From Nanohaloarchaea archaeon SW_7_43_1 (GTDB lineage Archaea > Nanohalarchaeota > Nanosalinia > Nanosalinales > Nanosalinaceae), in contig PXPE01000001.1 in assembly GCA_003009795.1 (NCBI GenBank), positions 124,001 to 188,000 on the forward strand: a DNA stretch of 64,000 nt, in the 5' to 3' direction. How positions within the stretch are numbered: the stretch's first letter is position 1; each line of letters opens with the position of its first letter. Both the position numbers and the translations under genes were made by a program. Below, in pieces: positions 43,693 through 52,426 of the stretch. The notes beneath the pieces are model-generated. The model saw nothing but the letters and a program-made list of their open reading frames with translations, had not been told where the DNA came from and ran no database searches.

Positions 43693-45287
43693 AGGAACTG
43701 ATGAAAGAATGGAGGATCCTGGCCCTTATCATAGTACTAGGAACGTCTTTCGTGCTTCTAGGTCCGCATTATGAAACAGTTGACGGCGAGACAACTATTA
43801 CAACTGAGATAAACAAAGGCTTGGATCTAAAGGGAGGTACCAGGGTCTTGCTCGGGGTACAAGGAAACAATACTTCAGAAGCACAGGTCAACCAGATTGG
43901 TACAATACTTGAACAGAGAATATCTGCCTTCGGTTTAACCCAGACCTCGGTAAGAACAGTGAGGCTCGGAGATGAATACCGTGTACTCGTAGAGGTAGCT
44001 ACCACGAATCAGACACAGATCCGTGAACTTATATCACAGGAAGGTAATTTCCAAGCGAGAATGCCATTGAAGGTGGCAGATGAACAGGAGTTTTCACTGG
44101 ACGAGACCTATAACTTCCAGTACAATGATGGAACAGTAACGGTTGATGGCGAAACATACTCGCCAGGGGATGAGTTCACACTGGAAAATACTGACTTCGT
44201 TTATGTCAACAATACTGAGGATGACAGAGCCAGTATACACGTAGTTGCGTATGATGGAGAGGACGTCCAGCGAGTTCTAACTTCACGGTCCCGAGTGAGT
44301 CAGCAAGGAGGCGGATACTCGTTCAGATTCCCCGTGGTACTCTCCTCTGAGGCAGCTGACCGTGTTCAGTCAGTAGCTCAGAACTATCCGACGACCACGG
44401 TTGGAGGAGAACCTTACTTGGGCAAGATCAGCGGTACAGGTCCTGCAAAGCTCATGCTCTACGTCGACGGCAATCGGCAAAGCGCATTAAACATGGCCTC
44501 AGTCTTCAAGACAAAGGTCGTAAACCAGCCATCGATCAACGGAGGAGGACAAAATGCAGAGCAGGCAAGAAGTGATATGGAAGAGCTTCAGGCAATTCTT
44601 CAATCCGGCAAGCTTCCGGCACCTGTAGAAATTGATTCACTATCGACCATTTCATCCTCACTCGGAGCACAGTTTATGTCCGCAGCTATAATATCTATAA
44701 TCGCATCACTGATAGCAGTAGGAGGATTAGTTTACGTAAGGTACAGCAATGCCAAACTGGTAGTACCTATTGTAATAACAGGTGCCTCCGAAGTATTCAT
44801 CCTTCTCGGATCGTTCTTTTCAACCATCATAACTCTTGATCTGGCATCGATCGCGGGAATTATCGCCGCGGTAGGAACCGGAGTAGACGACCAGATAATT
44901 ATTACGGACGAATCAGGTAGAGATATCGTCAGAGACTGGAAGAAACGGCTTAAACGAGCTTTCTTCGTAATCTTCACATCTGCAGCCTCAACAATCGGAG
45001 CCATGATGCCGATTGTCTCACCTTCAATCTCCAATATGGCGATCGGTGCAGCAGGTCTAGGTTTAATCGGTTACACACTTTATAGTCAGAGAACCCGACC
45101 ACATTACTTTGCGATCGGAGCGATCGCAGTTGGAGTATCGGCCTTCGCATTCCAGCTCAGCCCGTCCAGCTTCGCGCTGCAGTCAGTCAGAGGGTTTGCA
45201 GTAACAACGATCCTTGGAGTATTGGTAGGAATCAGTATCACAAGACCGGCATACGCCAAGATGCTGGAATACATTGAGGAGAAATAG
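43683..45287 (+). CDS. secD: Protein translocase subunit SecD
   Basis: The 534-residue protein has NKGLDLKGGTRVLLGV after the first helix, a large extracytoplasmic domain, and a C-terminal set of helices with AAVGTGVDDQIIITDE, the SecD signature. The ATG at 43683 is preferred over GTG 43674. The secF-secD order is the usual archaeal one. Its end faces the convergent NAC gene. Confidence 0.95.
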   Translation: MEVKELMKEWRILALIIVLGTSFVLLGPHYETVDGETTITTEINKGLDLKGGTRVLLGVQGNNTSEAQVNQIGTILEQRISAFGLTQTSVRTVRLGDEYRVLVEVATTNQTQIRELISQEGNFQARMPLKVADEQEFSLDETYNFQYNDGTVTVDGETYSPGDEFTLENTDFVYVNNTEDDRASIHVVAYDGEDVQRVLTSRSRVSQQGGGYSFRFPVVLSSEAADRVQSVAQNYPTTTVGGEPYLGKISGTGPAKLMLYVDGNRQSALNMASVFKTKVVNQPSINGGGQNAEQARSDMEELQAILQSGKLPAPVEIDSLSTISSSLGAQFMSAAIISIIASLIAVGGLVYVRYSNAKLVVPIVITGASEVFILLGSFFSTIITLDLASIAGIIAAVGTGVDDQIIITDESGRDIVRDWKKRLKRAFFVIFTSAASTIGAMMPIVSPSISNMAIGAAGLGLIGYTLYSQRTRPHYFAIGAIAVGVSAFAFQLSPSSFALQSVRGFAVTTILGVLVGISITRPAYAKMLEYIEEK

Positions 45288-45313
45288 TTGACCTACTGAA
45301 GAGATAGCGATAG

Positions 45314-45339
45314 AAAAATATGAATTAAGAAATATTTTT
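45314..45339. terminator. AT-only hairpin between convergent secD and NAC genes
   Basis: AAAAATAT and ATATTTTT form an inverted repeat with a 10-base loop, followed by T. It could serve both directions. The stem is weak because it has no G-C pairs. Confidence 0.35.
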
Positions 45340-45647
45340 TACTGAAGCTCCATCACTGCTTCGGCCACATCTTCCGCGTCTTCCAGTGCTTTCTTTGCTT
45401 CGTCTTCGCTGCACCCTGTTTTCTCCATTACCAGTTCTATGTCATCTGAGTTGATTTCCTCTACTTCGCTGTAACTGCCCTGGAGCTGGAAGATTTCTTG
45501 GCCTTTGGCCTCAATTTTGGAAAGATCAGGATTTTTGAATACGAGTTTCTTGTCGCCGACTGTTACCTCTACCTTATCAGTGTCAATTTCTTCCATATCC
45601 ATTCCCATCTGCTTCATAGCCTGCATCATATCTTTTCCGCCGAACAT
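45339..45647 (-). CDS. nac: Nascent polypeptide-associated complex protein (archaeal NAC)
   Basis: This 102-residue protein has a NAC domain (about 18-65, including KLVFKNPDLSKIEAKGQEIF) and a C-terminal UBA domain (VMEKTGCSEDEAKKALEDAE). Archaeal NAC is a homodimer that binds nascent chains at the ribosome. The methionine-rich N-terminus and length are typical. It lies beside the secretion genes but on the opposite strand. Confidence 0.93.
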   Translation of the reverse strand: MFGGKDMMQAMKQMGMDMEEIDTDKVEVTVGDKKLVFKNPDLSKIEAKGQEIFQLQGSYSEVEEINSDDIELVMEKTGCSEDEAKKALEDAEDVAEAVMELQ

Positions 45648-45699
45648 ATTCTATAGATAACACACCTGTTTTTTATATCCGTGATCCAGCAGAGAATAT

Positions 45700-46884
45700 A
45701 TGCTGGAAATACTTGTTTTAATTTTAACGGGAGTATTAGTAGGTGTTTTCACGGGATTGACGCCCGGAATCCATCCGAACACAGTTATTTTTGCTCTTTT
45801 ACCGCTTTACTTTGCTTTTGATTTTAGTTTTGCTATCTATGCCTCCTTTGTCTCGGGCGTATCCCTCTCCCATACTTTCCATGACTTTATACCCTCAATA
45901 TTCCTCGGCGTTCCTGAGCCTGAATCCGCTTTAACTGCAATTCCTGGGCAGAGAATGGCTCTCCAAGGTAGAGGTCTTCAGGCATTCCAGTACACTGTGT
46001 ATGGAGGCCTTTACTCTATGTTAACAGCCCTCCTTCTAGCATACCCCCTCTTCCTTACGTTGGAAGGTATCTACAGTTTTTTCGAGCCGGTGATGCATTA
46101 CTGTCTATTTTTTGTAACTTTATTTGTTGTTTTCAAATCAGATAGCCGGTTCAATGCAGCTCTTGTCGCATTACTTAGCGGGCTTCTAGGGCTTGTCTCT
46201 TTCTCCTCCCCAGTCAATCAGCAGTACGTTCTCACACCAATATTTGCAGGCATGTTTGCTTTTCCCTCGATTTTCAATGCTCTGAGTGAAGGTGTTGAGA
46301 TACCGGAGCAGATAGAACTCCCGACTTCAAGAAGGATTTATTTTCTCGGCGGTATAACAGGTTTTATCTCCTCGCTCCCGATAACAGTTTTTCCCGGCCT
46401 CAGTAACTCTATCTCCACGACTTTTCTGATGCCTTTAGTGGATAAAAAGGAGAAATTCATCGCTTCAATGGGTGCGGTCAATACCTCGGATATTTTTCTT
46501 TCATTCTTGACTTTGATGGCTATTGAGAGAGCTCGTTCAGGTGCATCAGTAGCACTTCAGACCACAGGCAACAGCGATATGGTGTTCTTTGTTCTCGGCG
46601 CCTCGATTTTTGCCGCCGGAATTTCTGCACCTTTGGCCCTGAAAACCGTTCGCCTGTTTCTAGGCTCTTTCTTGATGGATAACCAGAAAGTCTTGTCCTA
46701 CTCTGTAATGCTTGTACTTCTTGCTGCAACTATCGGTTTAACAGGTTCTTTTGGTTTCTTGATATTTCTGACCTCTTCAGCGATCGGCTTCCTGGCAAGT
46801 ATAACCGGTGAAAGGCATTCCTGTATGGCGGTTTTGCTTTTCCCGGCTATCAGCTTCTTTATGGAGATCAGTATATTTATGTGA
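45700..46884 (+). CDS. TctA/DUF112-family membrane protein
   Basis: This 394-residue protein has about 9-10 hydrophobic helices and begins VLVGVFTGLTPGIHPNTVIF, the conserved N-terminal motif of the archaeal DUF112/TctA branch. The FIPSIFLGVPEPESALTAIP segment is the second conserved loop. Bacterial TctA imports tricarboxylates with TctB and TctC; neither is present, and the archaeal branch has no confirmed substrate. Confidence 0.85.
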   Translation: MLEILVLILTGVLVGVFTGLTPGIHPNTVIFALLPLYFAFDFSFAIYASFVSGVSLSHTFHDFIPSIFLGVPEPESALTAIPGQRMALQGRGLQAFQYTVYGGLYSMLTALLLAYPLFLTLEGIYSFFEPVMHYCLFFVTLFVVFKSDSRFNAALVALLSGLLGLVSFSSPVNQQYVLTPIFAGMFAFPSIFNALSEGVEIPEQIELPTSRRIYFLGGITGFISSLPITVFPGLSNSISTTFLMPLVDKKEKFIASMGAVNTSDIFLSFLTLMAIERARSGASVALQTTGNSDMVFFVLGASIFAAGISAPLALKTVRLFLGSFLMDNQKVLSYSVMLVLLAATIGLTGSFGFLIFLTSSAIGFLASITGERHSCMAVLLFPAISFFMEISIFM

Positions 46885-46905
46885 TTTAAGAAAAGAGGTA
46901 ACAGT

Positions 46906-47907
46906 ATGAACGAACGAAAAATCTTTCTAGTTCTACTGGCATTTGTTTTTGGGTCTATAGCATTTTTGATGGCCAGACCGTTTCTAGGTTATATAATAGG
47001 AGCAGGTTTGCTTGCTTTCCTTCTCCACCCTGTTCACAGGAGAGTTTCTATACATGTACCCGACCGTATTTCAGGTTTACTGGTTGTCATGCTTGGAATA
47101 ACGGTGCTTATAGTTCCGTTTATTTTTGCAGCTATAGCGGTTTTTGAGGATGCCAGGAATCTTGTTGATGATGTTAACCGGACAGAGGTAGTTGATACAG
47201 GAGAGATTGAACAGAGAGTATTTGAACTGACAGGAAGAGAAGTTAATATCAGGCAGAATGGAAACCAGTTATTCCAAAGGTTTACCAGCACCACCTTGGG
47301 CGGCTTCACGGAATTTTTGCGGTTCTTCACACATTTCGCCATAGGCATTACGATAATGGTATTCTTGCTGTACTATCTTCTAGTGGACGGTAAACAGTTT
47401 TTTGAATGGGTAAAGGCGATAATACCGCTTTCAGATGAAATAAAGGACTCCCTCTTCAATGAAATGAGAAGCACCTCGTGGGCTGTTATAGAAGGTCATG
47501 TGTTGGTAGCAATAATCCAGGGCTTGATCGCCGGTCTAGGTTTATTCCTGACCGGAGTACCGAATTACTTTTTCTGGACGTTCATAATGGTGTTACTAGG
47601 ATTCATACCGATATTCGGAACATTCCTTATTTGGGGCCCAGCTACAGCATACCTCTTTCTCATCGGAGACGTGTCGAACGCATTGTTCCTGGCTATCTAT
47701 GGATTAGTGATTGTAAGCCTAACCGACAACGTGATCAGACCCTTCGCAGTTGACCGAGGCTCAAATCTTCACCCTGCAGTTATTCTAATCGGAGTAATAG
47801 GCGGAGTTTATGTGTTTGGAGCCGTAGGATTGTTTATAGGACCAATAACGCTTGGAATATTCAAATCAGTTCTTTTGGTGTTCAAAAACAACTACGAAGA
47901 TTTATAA
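46906..47907 (+). CDS. AI-2E/PerM-family transporter
   Basis: This 333-residue membrane protein has about 8 helices, with the family pattern ITIMVFLLYYLLVDGKQFF, SSWAVIEGHVLVAIIQG-like middle segment and the C-terminal IFGTFLIWGPATAYLFLIG and NVIRPFAVDRGSNLHPAVIL. Members export small molecules or exchange ions; none of these can be chosen here. It follows the TctA-like gene by 21 bases with a GAGGT ribosome-binding site. Confidence 0.88.
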   Translation: MNERKIFLVLLAFVFGSIAFLMARPFLGYIIGAGLLAFLLHPVHRRVSIHVPDRISGLLVVMLGITVLIVPFIFAAIAVFEDARNLVDDVNRTEVVDTGEIEQRVFELTGREVNIRQNGNQLFQRFTSTTLGGFTEFLRFFTHFAIGITIMVFLLYYLLVDGKQFFEWVKAIIPLSDEIKDSLFNEMRSTSWAVIEGHVLVAIIQGLIAGLGLFLTGVPNYFFWTFIMVLLGFIPIFGTFLIWGPATAYLFLIGDVSNALFLAIYGLVIVSLTDNVIRPFAVDRGSNLHPAVILIGVIGGVYVFGAVGLFIGPITLGIFKSVLLVFKNNYEDL

Positions 47908-47930
47908 GCGGCTCTCCACGTAAATATAAT

Positions 47931-48788
47931 ATGGCAGATATAGCTAATGCGGCCATACTTGCATCGCTCGTAGTAGGAATGATATCCATTCCAGCAGCTT
48001 CAGGAAACATTGAAGCAGAAAACACAGTTTCCGAGCCTTTAGACGATATATCCTCGACAGAGAATACACCTGTCCAGGAAACAACAGAGCTCGATTCTGA
48101 CTCATTCAGTAAAGTAGTTGAAACAGCTTTCTCTAAGATCAGGACAGAAGTAAGTTCAGGGTCAGTAGATGGCGAGCTTGAGACTCCTCAGTCAAGGCTA
48201 AAACTCGAAAAGAAACCTGATGGAGTTGAGTGGAAAATGGAAACTCCACATGGAACACTTACAGCCGCTCAAAAATCAGACAAAGTAATCGAGAGAACAG
48301 AGACACCACACGGAACACTTGAGAAAACACGGGAAAATGGAGCTGTCAAGACCAGCTTCCGCGGATCGGACAGAGATAAGGTAGAGAAAATATCCGGAGA
48401 GCTTCGAGACCTAATGGAGGAAAGAAAGCAGAAATACCGGTCGAAGACTGATGAAATGAGACTGGATCAGTACAGAGAAGGAGTAAGTCTTGACGTGGCC
48501 CAGAAGACACCGGAGAAAGTAATCATTGACAATCGGATGAACCAGAGACTTGATCTAACCAGTTGGGAAGTAGCCAACAACAATCCGGATTACTTTGAAC
48601 TGAACTCAGATCTAGAGCAAGAACAGAAACTTCATATCTATTCATCCGATAGATCAGAGATCAACGTGACTGAAAACGATTCCGACAAATATGTCTACGG
48701 TTCAGACTTGACATGGGAAGATGATGCAGATACCGCAAAACTCTTAGATTCAGAAGGGAACGAGATAGATCTCTACACATACAGCTAG
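47931..48788 (+). CDS. Surface protein with 20-residue repeats and a lamin-tail domain
   Basis: This 285-residue protein has a hydrophobic signal segment near residues 6-24 and an acidic linker. Three 20-residue repeats starting ETPQSRL, ETPHGTL and ETPHGTL follow at about 82-141. The C-terminal 90 residues resemble an extracellular lamin-tail (LTD) domain: IIDNRMNQRLDLTSWEV, a strand-rich core, then TWEDDADTAKLLDSEGNEID. LTD domains often occur on secreted nucleases and surface proteins, but there is no nuclease domain here. Confidence 0.68.
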   Translation: MADIANAAILASLVVGMISIPAASGNIEAENTVSEPLDDISSTENTPVQETTELDSDSFSKVVETAFSKIRTEVSSGSVDGELETPQSRLKLEKKPDGVEWKMETPHGTLTAAQKSDKVIERTETPHGTLEKTRENGAVKTSFRGSDRDKVEKISGELRDLMEERKQKYRSKTDEMRLDQYREGVSLDVAQKTPEKVIIDNRMNQRLDLTSWEVANNNPDYFELNSDLEQEQKLHIYSSDRSEINVTENDSDKYVYGSDLTWEDDADTAKLLDSEGNEIDLYTYS

Positions 48789-49081
48789 AGTTTCTCTATC
48801 TCCCCCCTCAATTTATATTTTTCTCGAGTAAAGAGCCGCTTCATTACCATCTCCTCGTCCTCCTGGATGATCACTATATTCTTGAAAATGGACAGCAAAC
48901 TATCAGATTTATTCATTCTCTTGATCTCGTACTTAATGCCTAAAATACCGGCCAGAGCAATATAAAGATAAGAAATAACCATAAAAGAGGTAGAGTTGTA
49001 TCCTAACTGCCTAACAGCTAGATAAGCTATACCGTAGAATGCAAAGCCGATTGAAAGAGGCACTTTGAGTCTACTCAACAT
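48785..49081 (-). CDS. Small membrane protein of unknown function
   Basis: This 98-residue protein has two hydrophobic helices (about 8-28 and 33-50) followed by a basic cytoplasmic tail. I recognise no family. It ends four bases inside the convergent lamin-tail gene. Confidence 0.6.
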   Translation of the reverse strand: MLSRLKVPLSIGFAFYGIAYLAVRQLGYNSTSFMVISYLYIALAGILGIKYEIKRMNKSDSLLSIFKNIVIIQEDEEMVMKRLFTREKYKLRGEIEKL

Positions 49082-49135
49082 GAAAACTTTTTGGAGATAC
49101 TGAGTTAAAAAGCAAACTTTAGTTATCCAGTATAG

Positions 49136-49489
49136 ATGAAAGGAGTTTACCTAGTATTCTTCCGGTTATCTGAATCGAAAATGATCCAGATAGGGGCCTT
49201 GGGAGAGCTCAGTTTCGATTCCGGAACCTATATCTATGCTGGTTCAGGGAGAAACTCTATTGAGAAAAGAATTGAACGCCATTTCTCTTCGCCAGAAAGT
49301 AAATTCTGGCATATAGACTACTTTAGTGCCGAGGCAAAGTCTATTGATTACTTCATATTACCAGAGAAATCAGAGTATGAATGTTTCATGGCGGAAAACC
49401 TCCATTACTGGTGTGAACCTGTTGAAGCATTCGGTTGTTCTGACTGTGACTGTAATTCACATCTTTTCAGAGTTCCAGAAAACTTTTGA
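49136..49489 (+). CDS. DUF123/Uri-type GIY-YIG protein
   Basis: This 117-residue protein has GVYLVFF and GTYIYAGSGRNSIEKRIERH, the GIY-YIG core of DUF123. HIDYFSAEA is a conserved metal-side strand, and the cysteine-rich GCSDCDCNSHLF ends the domain. DUF123 proteins are compact archaeal and bacterial GIY-YIG nucleases of uncertain role, possibly DNA repair. The repair glycosylase Ogg follows downstream. Confidence 0.85.
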   Translation: MKGVYLVFFRLSESKMIQIGALGELSFDSGTYIYAGSGRNSIEKRIERHFSSPESKFWHIDYFSAEAKSIDYFILPEKSEYECFMAENLHYWCEPVEAFGCSDCDCNSHLFRVPENF

Positions 49490-49512
49490 CTTTTTGATCA
49501 CAGTTTTCTAAT

Positions 49513-49698
49513 ATGGTCTATTTCCAGTGCCCGGATTGCGGGTATAAACAGAGATCGAAGGCGGAGAAAAGGTTGACTTGTCATAGATGCGGTCGGAGCT
49601 ACAAGAAATCGGATTCCAAAAAATCCAATGACAAGACTGAAGACGTAGATGAGGAGAAAGGTACAGGATTCTTCAAGTACTCAAAATCCGATAAGTAA
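49513..49698 (+). CDS. Small zinc-ribbon protein
   Basis: This 61-residue protein has two CxxC pairs (QCPDCGYKQRS and TCHRCGRSY), forming one zinc ribbon, then a charged K/D/E-rich tail. It resembles DUF1922-like archaeal zinc ribbons that accompany nucleic-acid enzymes. It lies between the DUF123 and Ogg genes. Confidence 0.75.
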   Translation: MVYFQCPDCGYKQRSKAEKRLTCHRCGRSYKKSDSKKSNDKTEDVDEEKGTGFFKYSKSDK

Positions 49699-49733
49699 TT
49701 TGATTATTATAGTTTAGCAGATACAGTTCTTGC

Positions 49734-50603
49734 ATGAGAGAGTACAGGTTCAAGTCCGAAGACATTGATCTTGAATTGACATTAACCTGTGGTCAGACAT
49801 TCTGTTGGAACAGGTTTGAGGGAGAACTCTATGGAGAAGGCGGTAACAGGTTCTACAGTTTCAGGAAAGAAAAACCTTTGATCGCAGAGCAAAAAGATAA
49901 CTATCTTCTTGTAGAGACAGATTTATCCGAGAAAGAAGTCAGGAAGGCGCTGGATCTGGAGACAGATCTGGAGAAGGTCTTCAGCGAGTTTCCCGAGAGT
50001 GAGGCTCTGGAAAGATCGGTATCGGAGCTCTGGGGTTTGAGAATAATCAGCGATGAGTTCTTTCCCTGTCTTGTGAGCTATCTCTGTTCACCTCAGATGA
50101 GGATTCCACGGATCAAGAAAATGCATAACGATATAGCCCGGAAGTTCGGCGAAGAAGTAGAGGTTGATGGGAAGACGGTTTACCGGTTCCCAGAACCCGA
50201 GGAACTGGCAGAAGCATCGGAAGAAGCACTCAGAGAACTCGGTGTCGGTTACAGGGCGGAGTATATAGTGAAGTCGACGGAAATGATAGAGAACGGGCAC
50301 TACAGTCACGAGGAACTCTCTGAAATGAATTATGAAGAGGCTAGAGAACATATCAAGCAGCTCTATGGAGTTGGAGACAAAGTTGCGGACTGCGTTCTTC
50401 TGTTTTCCAAAGGATTTCACGAGGCCTACCCGATCGATACCTGGGCTCAGAAATGTATCAAAACCCATTACCCTAATCTTCACCACGATAAATATGAGAA
50501 GACTTCAGAGAATGTGAGACAACATTTTGGCCAAAAAGCTGGCTATGCACAGGAATATCTTTTCCATGCAGCCAGGAAAAATATAATAGAAGTTGAGGAC
50601 TGA
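49734..50603 (+). CDS. ogg: 8-oxoguanine DNA glycosylase/AP lyase
   Basis: This 289-residue OGG1-family protein has the N-terminal TLTCGQTFCWNRFEG segment and the helix-hairpin-helix LYGVGDKVADCVLLFS, with catalytic Lys at about 216. The active-site Asp is in AYPIDTWAQKCI (about 235). It removes 8-oxoguanine from DNA and cuts the abasic site. The length matches the archaeal OGG1-type enzyme rather than the shorter Ogg2 or AGOG. Confidence 0.93.
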   Translation: MREYRFKSEDIDLELTLTCGQTFCWNRFEGELYGEGGNRFYSFRKEKPLIAEQKDNYLLVETDLSEKEVRKALDLETDLEKVFSEFPESEALERSVSELWGLRIISDEFFPCLVSYLCSPQMRIPRIKKMHNDIARKFGEEVEVDGKTVYRFPEPEELAEASEEALRELGVGYRAEYIVKSTEMIENGHYSHEELSEMNYEEAREHIKQLYGVGDKVADCVLLFSKGFHEAYPIDTWAQKCIKTHYPNLHHDKYEKTSENVRQHFGQKAGYAQEYLFHAARKNIIEVED

Positions 50604-50612
50604 ACCGGGAAT

Positions 50613-50918
50613 ATGATGGAACAGCAGGAAAAAGTTGCGGAATTTGTGGAAAAACATAATATGCAGGCGACTTCAGCATTCAGAATTATGGATCTGGTAG
50701 CCGAAGTCGGTGAGATAGCCTCGGACGCAACTAAGTCGGCCGATTATGGGGAAAGCGAGGAAGAGCTGAGAGTGGAGAAAGATGAACTGGGTGATGCATT
50801 ATTCTCTTTGATCTCCGTTGCAAACGATCTGGGAATCGACCTGGAGGAAGCTCTTGATGAGTCTCTAGATAAGTACGAGTCAAGGATTGAGGAGAAAGGT
50901 GATGCCGGAAGTGAATGA
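50613..50918 (+). CDS. MazG-like nucleotide pyrophosphohydrolase
   Basis: This 101-residue all-helical protein has LVAEVGEIASDATKSADYG (ExxE) and KDELGDALFSLISVANDLG (ExxD), the metal-binding pattern of MazG-type NTP pyrophosphohydrolases. It may cleanse oxidised or noncanonical dNTPs, consistent with the Ogg gene 10 bases upstream. It overlaps the following ubiquitin-like gene by 17 bases. Confidence 0.86.
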   Translation: MMEQQEKVAEFVEKHNMQATSAFRIMDLVAEVGEIASDATKSADYGESEEELRVEKDELGDALFSLISVANDLGIDLEEALDESLDKYESRIEEKGDAGSE

Positions 50919-51135
50919 AGCAATCAGGGTTCGAATGACAAGAGATGATCTGGAATCGGAAGAAAAGAAAGAACTTGAGCTGAAGGAGAGAACTGATGTG
51001 AAACAGCTTCTTGATAAACAGGGTATAGAGAGGCAGGAAGTACTTGTATCAAGGAATGGAACGATTCTAACTGATAATCATGAGATCAAGGATGGTGACG
51101 AAATCAGGGTTATGGATGTCATTGCTGGCGGTTGA
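50902..51135 (+). CDS. Ubiquitin-like beta-grasp protein with GG tail (SAMP/MoaD-like)
   Basis: From the ATG at 50902 this 77-residue protein begins MPEVNEAIRVRMTRDDLES, with a first beta hairpin, and ends DEIRVMDVIAGG, the diglycine tail needed for activation by an E1-like enzyme. Archaeal SAMPs serve in protein conjugation or as sulfur carriers for tRNA and molybdopterin. No E1 homologue is in the window. The start lies within the MazG-like gene in another frame, so both are probably cotranslated. Confidence 0.82.
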   Translation: MPEVNEAIRVRMTRDDLESEEKKELELKERTDVKQLLDKQGIERQEVLVSRNGTILTDNHEIKDGDEIRVMDVIAGG

Positions 51136-51166
51136 TTTTTTATTCTAACTACCTAATTACTACTTA

Positions 51167-51493
51167 ATGGAATTTTTGGATCTGGAGGGTAAGGACGAGA
51201 AAGACATAGTCTTTGATGTTTTCGATTTGAATAAACTCCAGAAATCTCTTTTCAGAGAGATGCAGGATGCTAAACTTACTGTAAAAGAGCTGGCATCACA
51301 GGTAGATCGAAACCGTTCCACGGTGCAGAGAGCGTTACAGGATATGCTGGATAAAGACCTCATCATGAGAGAAGGAAAGACTGATAAGACAGTCTACTAT
51401 GTCTATACAACTCTCCCACTGGAAGAACTGCGTGAAGTCACGAAAAACACTCTGGAACAGTGGCATGAAAAGGTTGAAAGCAAGCTTTCCTAG
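51167..51493 (+). CDS. Winged-helix transcription regulator
   Basis: This 108-residue protein has LTVKELASQVDRNRSTVQRALQDML, a clear helix-turn-helix, then DKTVYYVYTT as the wing. The C-terminus forms a long helix, probably for dimerisation. It resembles archaeal TrmB/ArsR-like helix-turn-helix proteins. The convergent gene overlaps its last four bases. Confidence 0.82.
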   Translation: MEFLDLEGKDEKDIVFDVFDLNKLQKSLFREMQDAKLTVKELASQVDRNRSTVQRALQDMLDKDLIMREGKTDKTVYYVYTTLPLEELREVTKNTLEQWHEKVESKLS

Positions 51494-51789
51494 AACTCCC
51501 AGAACAGATATCCGAAATAAGTAACTGCTGTTAGATGGCTTAGAACTGTTGCTAATGGCTTAAGGTTTAGGCCGGTTACTGTTACCATGAATCCAAGTAG
51601 AACTATAACTGAAACAGCTTCATGTGAATAGTTATCTATGAAGTTCCTAAAATTCTCAAAATAATTTTCTTGTCTACTTAATGTATAGATGACTGCTCCT
51701 ACAAGAAAGTACTTTATTAGAATAGCTGCAACGTTCCAAGAATTCTCCACAAGTTTGTACCCGAATGAGACCATTAAATGTAAAACCAT
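51490..51789 (-). CDS. Small membrane protein of unknown function
   Basis: This 99-residue protein has three hydrophobic segments (about 18-38, 60-75 and 80-97). I recognise no family. It lies two bases downstream of the PRC-barrel gene on the same strand and is likely cotranscribed with it. Confidence 0.62.
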   Translation of the reverse strand: MVLHLMVSFGYKLVENSWNVAAILIKYFLVGAVIYTLSRQENYFENFRNFIDNYSHEAVSVIVLLGFMVTVTGLNLKPLATVLSHLTAVTYFGYLFWEF

Positions 51790-51791
51790 GT

Positions 51792-52058
51792 CTACTCGTC
51801 TACATCGTCAGTCTTGAAATCCTTGATAATAATTACGTCATCAACCGATTCAACCATCCTATACGGAATAACAACGTTTCTTGTCCCACCAACCTTTTGT
51901 GCAAGATAGGAACCTTTCTCAGCTCCGACAACGACAGAACGAACACCGAACTTGCTCAAATTAACTTCAATGTCCTTCATTTTACCGCAGTAAGAACCTT
52001 TTCTCGTAAAAACATCTTTTCCAGTAATGTCGGAGTAATCAAGGATATTATCAGCCAT
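51792..52058 (-). CDS. PRC-barrel domain protein
   Basis: This 88-residue protein starts ILDYSDITGKDVFTRKGSYC and has KVGGTRNVVIPYRMVESVDD, the two halves of a PRC barrel. Short archaeal PRC-barrel proteins are implicated in RNA metabolism and in cell division (the CdpB group). A TTTATATAA box about 40 bases upstream (52097-52105) is a candidate promoter with a short leader. Confidence 0.85.
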   Translation of the reverse strand: MADNILDYSDITGKDVFTRKGSYCGKMKDIEVNLSKFGVRSVVVGAEKGSYLAQKVGGTRNVVIPYRMVESVDDVIIIKDFKTDDVDE

Positions 52059-52190
52059 TAATTTATCACTCTACAGCCCAAAATTCCGTCTAGAAATTTA
52101 TATAACCTTTCCAAGCAGAGTCCTCAAACATTTACTTCAAAACACCACCTTTTCTTATTAAACAGTTAAGCTGCAAAAATTAAGATACGA

Positions 52191-52282
52191 GTCGGGGTCG
52201 CATAGTCTGGTTCATTGCGATGGCTTGCTAAGCCATTGGGGGTCTTTAGGCTCCCACGCGGGTTCAAATCCCGCCCCTGACG
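52191..52282 (+). tRNA. trnS: tRNA-Ser (anticodon GCT)
   Basis: The acceptor stem GTCGGGG pairs with CCCTGAC (one G-U). The anticodon stem ATGGC/GCCAT holds the loop TTGCTAA, giving GCT for AGC/AGU codons. A long variable arm (about 52236-52256) marks a class II tRNA. The T arm GCGGG-TTCAAAT-CCCGC is perfect, and the discriminator is G. CCA is not encoded, and no intron is present. A T-run follows within a few bases. Confidence 0.95.
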
Positions 52283-52426
52283 CTTTTTCTAGCTAATATT
52301 GGACTTGGACCTTTCTCACTCGGGGAAGAAATTGAACTTTCTTTGCGGAAATGACTGATAACTATAATTAGAGGTTCAGAGAAACTAGATCAGAGAATGA
52401 AAATATCGATAGAGCGGGAAAAAAGA

